A stretch of DNA of 64,000 nucleotides from NCBI GenBank assembly GCA_964610155.1, contig CAZSUY010000006.1, positions 56,306 to 120,305 on the forward strand. The letters run 5' to 3'. The position numbers were made by a program, and so were the translations under genes. The notes beneath the pieces are model-generated. The model saw only the letters and a program-made list of their open reading frames with translations. It did not search any database and was not told the origin of the DNA. Of the stretch, positions 58,017 to 64,000 are shown in pieces. The stretch is from JAFGBM01 sp964610155 (lineage in GTDB: Bacteria; Actinomycetota; Actinomycetes; Actinomycetales; Demequinaceae). Position 1 is the stretch's first letter. The number at the start of each line of letters is the position of its first letter.

Positions 58017-59240
58017 ATGAACACATCCAGTCCAGAACCCCTGTGGCACGATCCCTGGGACCGAACTGCCGGGGACTCCCGGGCGTCCACACTGTTTCGT
58101 GACAATTTCGGCTCCCCTCCGGCAGGGGTCTGGTCCGCCCCAGGACGCATCAACCTAATCGGGGAGCACACCGACTACAATCTCGGCATCGCCCTCCCAA
58201 CCATCCTCCCTCACAGCACCTTCGTCGCAGCATCCTTGCGCGACGACAACGTGCTCGCCATCGTCTCGTCGGCCGGTGAGGATCTGATGGGGCCGGGGAA
58301 GATGTGGCAGTGCGCCATGGAGGACATCACGCCCGATACCGCGAGGGGATGGCCCGCCCATCCGGCCGGATTGGTGTGGGCACTTCGCGAGCGGGGCTAC
58401 GACGGACCCGGCCTCAACCTGGCCATCGCCTCGAGCCTCCCGATCGGGGCCGGGCTTGCCTCCTCCGCTGCCTTGGCCTGCTCCACCGCCAAGGCCGTCA
58501 ACACCCTATGGCGTCTCGCCCTCGACTCCCCGGAGCGGCGCATCGAGTTAGCCGAGGCAGCGATGGACGCCGAGAACCTGATCGCCGGAACCCCGACCGG
58601 AGGACTCGACCAGTACACCTCGCTCTTTTGCCAGGAGGGCGCGGCCATCGAAATCGACTTTTCAACCTCCCCCCCCGTCTTTCGGCCGACCCCCCTGTAC
58701 TTCCCCGACTACGGGCTTGTCCTCTTGGTCATCGTCACGCCGAAGCGCCACCGCCTGACGGACGGGCGATACGCCGAACGTCACGACGAGTGCCAGAAGG
58801 CCGCCAAGGCTCTTGGAGCGGAGAACCTCAGGAAGGTCGCGGACGACCCAAATGGACTCCGAAGGGTTGAGGCTCTCACAGATGAAGTTCTCAAGAAGCG
58901 GGCCCGCCACGTGATCAGCGAGATCGAGCGGGTCCGTGTGGTTTCTGAGGAACTCATGGGAACCTCCCCAGCCCACGAGCGGTTCGTTGAGATCGGGAGG
59001 CAGATCTACCGGTCACATATGTCGCTCACCGTAGATTTCGAGGTCAGTTGCCCCGAACTCGACCTGGCGGTCAATGCGGCCTGGACGAGCGGGGCATTGG
59101 GGGCTCGGCTCGTCGGAGGTGGATTCGGAGGTGCGGTCATCGCCCTCATCCGCCGCACCCAGATGGAGGCGACCGCCCGCCTCATCGACCAGAGCTTCGA
59201 AAAAGCGGGAATGGGACGACCCCAATTCCTTGCCTCGTAG
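58017..59240 (+). CDS. galK: Galactokinase
   Basis: Phosphorylates galactose at C1 (Leloir pathway). 407 residues of the GHMP family: the galactokinase signature GRINLIGEHTDYN (about 42-54), LPIGAGLASSAAL for ATP, and GGGFGGAVIALI near the C-terminus. No galT or galE is in the window, so the pathway must be completed elsewhere. Start chosen from the CATGAT spacing; an ATG at 58005 is possible. Confidence 0.93.
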   Translation: MNTSSPEPLWHDPWDRTAGDSRASTLFRDNFGSPPAGVWSAPGRINLIGEHTDYNLGIALPTILPHSTFVAASLRDDNVLAIVSSAGEDLMGPGKMWQCAMEDITPDTARGWPAHPAGLVWALRERGYDGPGLNLAIASSLPIGAGLASSAALACSTAKAVNTLWRLALDSPERRIELAEAAMDAENLIAGTPTGGLDQYTSLFCQEGAAIEIDFSTSPPVFRPTPLYFPDYGLVLLVIVTPKRHRLTDGRYAERHDECQKAAKALGAENLRKVADDPNGLRRVEALTDEVLKKRARHVISEIERVRVVSEELMGTSPAHERFVEIGRQIYRSHMSLTVDFEVSCPELDLAVNAAWTSGALGARLVGGGFGGAVIALIRRTQMEATARLIDQSFEKAGMGRPQFLAS

Positions 59241-59276
59241 CGGATGGGCCGACCTCCGCCCCTAGGCGGCGACCCT

Positions 59277-60158
59277 CTAGTTGATCCGCCGCTCCGCCAT
59301 CTCCACGACATTCTCTAGAAGCATCGCCCTGGTCATGGGCCCCACGCCGCCGGGGTTGGGCGAGTACCACGAGGCCTGCTCGCGTGCGTCCGCGTCGATG
59401 TCCCCCGCGACCACGCTCTTCCCCGTTCCGGGATCCTTCACCCTGCTCACCCCGACGTCAATGAGGACGACACCCGGCTTCACCATCTCTGCCGTGACGA
59501 TGCCCGGCACACCAGCCGCCGCGATCACAACATCGGCTCTCCGGGTGTGCTCCGCCAGGTCCTTGGTGCCCGTGTGGCACAGGGTGACGGTAGCGTTGAC
59601 CGCTTTGCGCGTCAGGAGGAGGCCGATGCTCCGGCCGACGGTGGTGCCGCGTCCGATGACGACGATGTCGGAACCCCGGAGTGAGACCCCGTGCCTTTCG
59701 ATCAGTTCGACGATCCCCCTCGGCGTGCAGGGAAGGGGGGAAGAGATGACCTCGCTCACCCTAAGGACGAGCCTCCCGAGGTTCGTGGGGTGGAGCCCAT
59801 CCGCATCTTTGTCGGAGTCCACCAGTTCGAGGATGCAGTTGGTCGACACCCCGCCGGGAAGGGGCAGCTGAACGATAAACCCAGTGCAGGCGGGGTCGGC
59901 ATTAAGCCTCGCCACCGCCGCCTCGATGTCCGCTTGAGACGCCGTGGTGGATAGATCCTCGCGGATGGATGCGATGCCAACCTCCGCGCAGTCCGCGTGC
60001 TTTCCGTTGACGTACCACGCGGATCCCGGGTCGTCCCCGACGAGTAGGGTCCCTAGCCCGGGGATCACCCCCTTGGCGGAGAGGGCGGCGACCCTCACCG
60101 TGAGTTCGGCCTTGATAGCCGCCGCTACCGCCTTGCCGTCGAGCACCTGTGCCGTCAT
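59277..60158 (-). CDS. folD: Methylenetetrahydrofolate dehydrogenase/cyclohydrolase
   Basis: Bifunctional one-carbon enzyme, 293 residues. Motifs: LLVGDDPGSAWYVNGKHADC (catalytic Lys), GFIVQLPLP, PCTPRGIVELI, VVIGRGTTVGRSIGLLL and PGGVGPMTRAML. The ATG at 60158 has GAGGAG eight bases upstream. It lies 15 bases after glyA and forms a folate operon with it. Confidence 0.96.
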   Translation of the reverse strand: MTAQVLDGKAVAAAIKAELTVRVAALSAKGVIPGLGTLLVGDDPGSAWYVNGKHADCAEVGIASIREDLSTTASQADIEAAVARLNADPACTGFIVQLPLPGGVSTNCILELVDSDKDADGLHPTNLGRLVLRVSEVISSPLPCTPRGIVELIERHGVSLRGSDIVVIGRGTTVGRSIGLLLTRKAVNATVTLCHTGTKDLAEHTRRADVVIAAAGVPGIVTAEMVKPGVVLIDVGVSRVKDPGTGKSVVAGDIDADAREQASWYSPNPGGVGPMTRAMLLENVVEMAERRIN

Positions 60159-60173
60159 GTTGCCCACTCCTCG

Positions 60174-61466
60174 CTACTGCTGAAGGCCGGGGTAGAGGGG
60201 GAAGTCGGCGGTCAATCGATCCACCCGGGCCCTGAGGCTCCCGACGTCCGCATCCCCCTTGAGTGCGTTAGCGATGATGTCCGCCGTTTCGGTGAACTGC
60301 TCGGCGCCAAAACCACGGGTCGCGAGTGCCGGAGTGCCGATCCTCACGCCCGAGGTGACCGCCGGAGGCCTGGGATCGTTGGGAACTGCATTGCGATTGA
60401 TGGTGATACCGCACTCCTCGAGAAGTTCCTGCGCCTGCTTTCCGTCGAGCGAGGAGTTACGGAGATCCACGAGGACCAGGTGTACATCCGTGCCGCCCGT
60501 CAGGACGGATACACCGGCCTCGGATACGTCCGTGTCCATCAACCTCTCGGCAAGGAGCTTCGCGCCTTCTAGGGTCCTTTCTTGGCGTCTCATGTACTCT
60601 TCACCGGCCGCGACCTTGAAGGCGACGGCCTTCGCTGCGATGGCATGCATGAGAGGGCCCCCCTGCTGACCAGGGAAGACGGCCGAGTTGAGGGCCTTCT
60701 CGTAGGTCGTGTCCCTGGAGAGGATAAGGCCGGACCGGGGCCCAGCGAGCGTCTTGTGCACGGTCGATGAGACAACATCGGAATCGGGGATGGGCGAGGG
60801 GTGGAGGCCAGCGGCGACCAGCCCGGCAAAATGCGCCATGTCGGTAAAAAGGATCGCCCCCACCTCGTCCGCGATGGCCCTGAACGCCGCGAAGTCCAGG
60901 TGCCTGGGGTACGCAGACCAGCCGGCGATGATGAGGGCAGGACGCTCGGCGAGCGCCTTCTCCCTCACCTGCTCCATGTCGACCCGATGGGTCACGTTGT
61001 CGACGCCGTAGGACGAGACCTCATATAGGCGGCCGGAAAAGTTGATCTTCATCCCGTGGGTCAGGTGGCCGCCGTGGGCGAGGGAAAGGCCCAAGACCTT
61101 TTGGCCTGGTTTGATGAGGGCGTGATACACCGCGGCGTTCGCGGTCGCGCCCGAATGAGGTTGAACGTTGGCGAACCCGGCGCCAAAGAGAGCCTTCGCG
61201 CGCTCGATGGCAATGCTCTCCGCGATGTCCACCTGCTCGCAGCCACCGTAGTAGCGCCTGCCGGGGTAGCCCTCGGCGTATTTGTTCGTCAGGACGCTGC
61301 CCTGGGCCTGAAGCACGGCCCTCGGCACGAAGTTCTCTGAGGCAATCATCTCGAGGGTTCCGCGTTGACGCGCGAGCTCCCCATCGAGGACGGCGGCTAT
61401 CTCGGGGTCTAGGTCCTTGAGGGCCGCGTTCATGATGTCGGCCGTGGCGCTGGTGTTCGTGGTCAT
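60174..61466 (-). CDS. glyA: Serine hydroxymethyltransferase
   Basis: PLP enzyme converting serine and tetrahydrofolate to glycine and methylene-tetrahydrofolate. 430 residues with LEMIASENFVPRAVL, NKYAEGYPGRRYYGGCE, PHSGATANAAVY, DMAHFAGLVAAGLHPSP and the PLP-lysine motif STVHKTLAGPRSG. ATG 61466 has AAGGGG upstream. Two hairpins precede it in the leader. Confidence 0.96.
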   Translation of the reverse strand: MTTNTSATADIMNAALKDLDPEIAAVLDGELARQRGTLEMIASENFVPRAVLQAQGSVLTNKYAEGYPGRRYYGGCEQVDIAESIAIERAKALFGAGFANVQPHSGATANAAVYHALIKPGQKVLGLSLAHGGHLTHGMKINFSGRLYEVSSYGVDNVTHRVDMEQVREKALAERPALIIAGWSAYPRHLDFAAFRAIADEVGAILFTDMAHFAGLVAAGLHPSPIPDSDVVSSTVHKTLAGPRSGLILSRDTTYEKALNSAVFPGQQGGPLMHAIAAKAVAFKVAAGEEYMRRQERTLEGAKLLAERLMDTDVSEAGVSVLTGGTDVHLVLVDLRNSSLDGKQAQELLEECGITINRNAVPNDPRPPAVTSGVRIGTPALATRGFGAEQFTETADIIANALKGDADVGSLRARVDRLTADFPLYPGLQQ

Positions 61467-61482
61467 CTCGCCCCTTACTCTG

Positions 61483-61500
61483 GGCGGCCCAACGGCCGCC
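61483..61500 (-). promoter_or_regulatory. Hairpin in the glyA leader
   Basis: Seven-pair stem GGCGGCC/GGCCGCC with a four-base loop, ending eleven bases before the AAGGGG ribosome site region of glyA on the minus strand. Adjacent CCGG sequences can form a further short stem. No known riboswitch class was recognised. Confidence 0.35.
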
Positions 61501-61606
61501 GGCTTCAGAATCCGGTGACCATGGCCCAGGCGGACGACCATCAGTCAAATACCGTCGCTCCCCCGTGGTGACCCACTACGCCAGTCGCGACAGGGTCAGT
61601 CTATCG

Positions 61607-62137
61607 TCAGTTCTCGCCCCGGACCACGGCCTGGTCCTCGTCGTCCACGATGTTGCCGGCCTCCAGGACCTTTCGAAGGTAGGCATAGGTGAGGTCGCCG
61701 AAGACCTTGTCGAACTGGTGCTCATACCCGGCTTCGTTATAAAGGGCGATGTTGTGTTTGGAGTTCTGCCCGGTGAAGACCCATACCTCCTTGGTGCTTT
61801 CCGGGAGGTGCTCCAGAAGCGCGAAGAGCAACTGGGTGCCGATGCCATGACCCTGGACATCGGGCGCGACGGCGAGGCGTCCGATCGTGGCCTTATCGCC
61901 TTCGATACCGACACGGATGGTGCCCACGAGCCGGTGACCCCTCCACGCACCCAGGGTTATGACCTCGGAACTCTCAAGGTCGGCTGTGAGCTCCTCGAGC
62001 GTCTGCGTCAGGGCAGGTAGGTGGGGATCGTTGTACAACTGGGCCTCTGTGACAAACGCGGCCCTCCTTAGCGTCAATAGTTCACCGACATCGTCGACGC
62101 CAACGAGGTCGATCCGGACGTCGTCCTCCGTATTCAT
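61607..62137 (-). CDS. GNAT-family N-acetyltransferase
   Basis: 176 residues of the GNAT fold: LVGTIRVG, the acetyl-CoA loop LAVAPDVQGHGIGTQLL (Q/R-x-x-G-x-G/A form) and IALYNEAGYEH. Substrate unknown. It lies upstream of glyA on the same strand by 140 bases, and CACGAT six bases before the ATG suggests a leaderless transcript. Confidence 0.9.
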   Translation of the reverse strand: MNTEDDVRIDLVGVDDVGELLTLRRAAFVTEAQLYNDPHLPALTQTLEELTADLESSEVITLGAWRGHRLVGTIRVGIEGDKATIGRLAVAPDVQGHGIGTQLLFALLEHLPESTKEVWVFTGQNSKHNIALYNEAGYEHQFDKVFGDLTYAYLRKVLEAGNIVDDEDQAVVRGEN

Positions 62138-62185
62138 GTCTCTATCGTGTCAGGTTTTCCCCGTCTATCGGACTACCCTGGGCTC
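62138..62185. promoter_or_regulatory. Compact divergent promoters of the GNAT gene and purU
   Basis: Minus CACGAT (62144-62149) and plus TACCCT (62174-62179) each lie six bases from their start codons, with 48 bases between the starts. Confidence 0.5.
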
Positions 62186-63049
62186 GTGTCCACACACACT
62201 TCTGACGGTACGGCCTGGGTCCTGAGCCTTTCGTGCCCGGATGTCCCCGGCATCGTCCACGCCGTCTCGGGGGCTCTTGCCGACCACGGCGGGAACATCA
62301 CGGAATCTCAGCAGTTCGGGGACCCGGATACAGGGCTGTTCTTCATGCGGGTCGAGGTGACATCGTCGGCGCCACGCGAGGAGATCGCGTCCGCCCTCCG
62401 TCCCCTCGTCGACCGCTTCAATATGGACTGGAAGCTCGATATTTCCGGGCGGCCGATGCGGACCCTCGTCCTCGTCTCGACGGCCGCGCACTGCATGAAC
62501 GATTTGTTTTTCCGAGAACGCGAGGGGACCCTTCCGATCGAGATCGTCGGGGTGGTCGGCAACCACGACAACCTCAAGGACCTCACCACGTTCTACGGCA
62601 AGTCATTCCACCACATCCCCGTGACCCGCGAGAGAAAGGCGAAGGCCGAGGCAACCCTCCTCACCCTCATCGATGACCTCGATGTCGAACTCGTCGTCCT
62701 CGCTCGCTACATGCAGATCCTGTCCCCTGAGCTATGCAAGCGACTCTCGGGAAGGGCGATCAACATTCACCACTCGTTCCTACCGAGTTTCAAGGGTGCC
62801 CGGCCTTACCTCCAGGCCCACGATCGCGGCGTCAAGCTCATCGGGGCGACGGCGCACTACGTGACGAGTGACCTCGACGAGGGGCCGATCATCGAGCAGG
62901 ACGTCGAGCGGGTGGACCACACGTTCACGCCGGAGACCCTCGCGGCGACGGGGGCGGATCTGGAGCGGCGGGCGTTGTCCAGAGCCGTGCGCTGGCACGC
63001 CGAGCACCGGGTGTTGCTCAATGGCCACCGGACGATCGTGTTCCGGTGA
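62186..63049 (+). CDS. purU: Formyltetrahydrofolate deformylase
   Basis: Releases formate from 10-formyl-tetrahydrofolate. 287 residues: N-terminal ACT domain (about 10-80, SCPDVPGIVHAVSGALADHGGN) and a formyltransferase-fold catalytic domain with catalytic His in NIHHSFLPSFKGA, ATAHYVTSDLDEGPII and the final Asp-containing ERVDH. The GTG at 62186 is set by TACCCT six bases upstream; an in-frame start 39 bases earlier is less likely. Balances the glyA/folD one-carbon pool. Confidence 0.95.
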   Translation: MSTHTSDGTAWVLSLSCPDVPGIVHAVSGALADHGGNITESQQFGDPDTGLFFMRVEVTSSAPREEIASALRPLVDRFNMDWKLDISGRPMRTLVLVSTAAHCMNDLFFREREGTLPIEIVGVVGNHDNLKDLTTFYGKSFHHIPVTRERKAKAEATLLTLIDDLDVELVVLARYMQILSPELCKRLSGRAINIHHSFLPSFKGARPYLQAHDRGVKLIGATAHYVTSDLDEGPIIEQDVERVDHTFTPETLAATGADLERRALSRAVRWHAEHRVLLNGHRTIVFR

Positions 63050-63153
63050 GGCGGTGCGGGGTTAGGCGGTTCCTGGGGTGTAGGTGATCATGTTCGACGT
63101 CACCCCGGCGAATACCAGCCGATACGACTTCACCCCCCGACGGGCCAGCGAAA

Positions 63154-63723
63154 GTGGTCGACCCGACCCCAGCGGTCACCGTGAACACGCTCGGCGACTC
63201 ATACCACGTCGACCCGTTCGGCGAATACCACACCCGAGTCGATCGACGCAAAATTGTCGCCGTCGCCGGCGTCCTGTTCTTACTCGTCGCCATCCCCGTC
63301 TACGTCTTGTCGGCCGGTGGCGACCCCATCGGGGCGAACGTTCAGCCCCGCTACGTGTTGCCGTTGATCGTGCTCCTCGGAGGCCTGCTCCTCTTCGATC
63401 CGCCGGGTAAACGTATCCGCTTCAGCCGCGGATAGGTGATGCTGATCGTGTTCGCCCTTTCCGTCAGCAACTTCGTCTCCCTTCAGACAAACATCCGTCG
63501 ATACGTGACGGGCATCGACGAGGCTGGCCTCAACCTCGACAGCGGTCGGGAGTGGTGGTGGGATACTCCGATCTCCCCGAACGCCGTGTGGCTTCTCGGG
63601 TCGTTGTTCTTCACCGCCATGCTCATCCTGCTGATCCGTGAGGTCGCCTGGAAGAGCCAAGCCGTGTCGAGCGAGCCCGCCACTAGCGTTCCGGTGAAGG
63701 AGACGTCCCGCCCTCGCCGATGA
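63154..63723 (+). pseudogene. Remnant of a DUF2142-like membrane protein with in-frame stop
   Basis: The frame encodes a C-terminal membrane-protein fragment: a helix near 63250-63310, then VQPRYVLPLIVLLGGLLLFD, a TAG at 63433-63435, and in the same frame ALSVSNFVSLQTNIRRYVTG followed by a further helix. These match the C-terminal part of DUF2142 proteins that I associate with surface-glycan loci; the ~350 N-terminal residues are missing. Truncation plus stop argue for decay, although sequencing error could explain the stop alone. Confidence 0.6.
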
Positions 63724-64000
63724 CGCGATAGGTTACGCCCGACCAGTTCTCGGGTGCCGTGACCCGGCGTCCGTCGACGAGCGTCGCGATCCCCGGGATG
63801 TCCGAGGGTCGGAGAGTCCGGTACTCCACGTGATTCGCCTGGATGCTCGCCGCGTCTGCCTCCACGCCGCCAACCAGATCGGCGTTGTGAATCCCGCCCT
63901 CAACCGGGAGCGGGCATTCACGAGCCTTCTGCAAACCCGGGATGCTTCTATGTGCTGTCAAGCCCCGACGGGGATCGTGGCGAGGCGTCGATAGACCTGT
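63683..64000 (-). pseudogene. C-terminal fragment of a nucleotide-sugar dehydrogenase
   Basis: The last ~60 residues (NHVEYRTLRPSDIPG, LVDGRRVTAPENWSGV, YRVIG) match the C-terminal domain of UDP-sugar 6-dehydrogenases, where DGR carries a conserved Arg. Upstream sequence to the window edge stays open but no longer resembles the family, so this is either a broken gene or a partial gene with a divergent middle. It overlaps the end of the convergent DUF2142 remnant by 41 bases. Confidence 0.5.

Noticed and set aside
63050..64000. Insertion sequence or transposon end as the cause of the broken genes at the right edge
   Set aside because: No transposase motif, terminal inverted repeats or target duplication seen in the available sequence.

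Overview
The window reads as a chromosomal segment of a high-GC Gram-positive bacterium (Actinomycetota, most like class Actinomycetes). The evidence is the tmRNA tag ending in DFALAA, the AdnA/AdnB helicase-nucleases, UvrD2 with an HRDC domain, and the families UPF0182, DUF3039, DUF3107, DUF3152, DUF2017, DUF4916 and DUF2342. The gene orders ftsE-ftsX-M23 peptidase-smpB and clpS-DUF2017-murI-MBL-rph-rdgB also fit. I cannot place it to order from sequence alone. Many genes carry a TANNNT or NANNNT box 6-8 bases before the start codon, which suggests leaderless transcripts, as is usual in this phylum.

Layout. 1-10024 (minus): a redox operon with a giant pyruvate:ferredoxin oxidoreductase (nifJ), a one-chain NfnB-NfnA ferredoxin:NAD(P) oxidoreductase, and a three-subunit proton-translocating transhydrogenase (pntAA, pntAB, partial pntB). 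10194-18055 (plus): two membrane proteins, ftsEX with its M23 peptidase, smpB, a DUF2207 protein and a lipoprotein. 18163-18527: tmRNA. 18376-22826: DUF817 protein, a CaCA antiporter and an ABC exporter pair. 22862-27057 (plus): DUF3039, ClpS, DUF2017, MurI, MBL hydrolase, RNase PH and RdgB. 27054-30752: NUDIX protein, thioredoxin, peroxiredoxin, DUF4126, oligoribonuclease, and tRNAs Leu, Lys, His and fMet. 30807-37578: UPF0182, a PDZ/Lon-like protease, DUF2342, DUF5679 and a ThiF-like protein. 37575-47912: a DNA-repair block (uvrD2, nudC, a phosphotransferase-like gene, adnB, adnA). 47965-59240: DUF3152, DUF3107, DEAD-box helicase, PHP phosphoesterase, aminopeptidase P, a soluble MgtE-N/CBS protein with DUF1003, Mrp, three small membrane proteins and galactokinase. 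59277-63049: one-carbon metabolism (folD, glyA, purU) plus a GNAT. 63154-64000: apparently decayed fragments of a surface-polysaccharide locus.

The most distinctive system is the left-hand operon. It would oxidise pyruvate to acetyl-CoA with reduced ferredoxin, pass ferredoxin and NADH electrons to NADP (possibly by flavin-based electron bifurcation), and let the transhydrogenase balance NADPH/NADH against the proton-motive force. The oxidoreductase carries an additional C-terminal ferredoxin-like module. Other signals include four convergent gene pairs whose stop codons are both contained in one CTAG palindrome, a likely CsoR/CstR-type operator in the thioredoxin promoter, a -10 box readable on both strands, and several family members lacking expected catalytic residues. 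No rRNA, CRISPR array, prophage or intact insertion sequence was seen, and no stretch over 300 bases lacks a feature.
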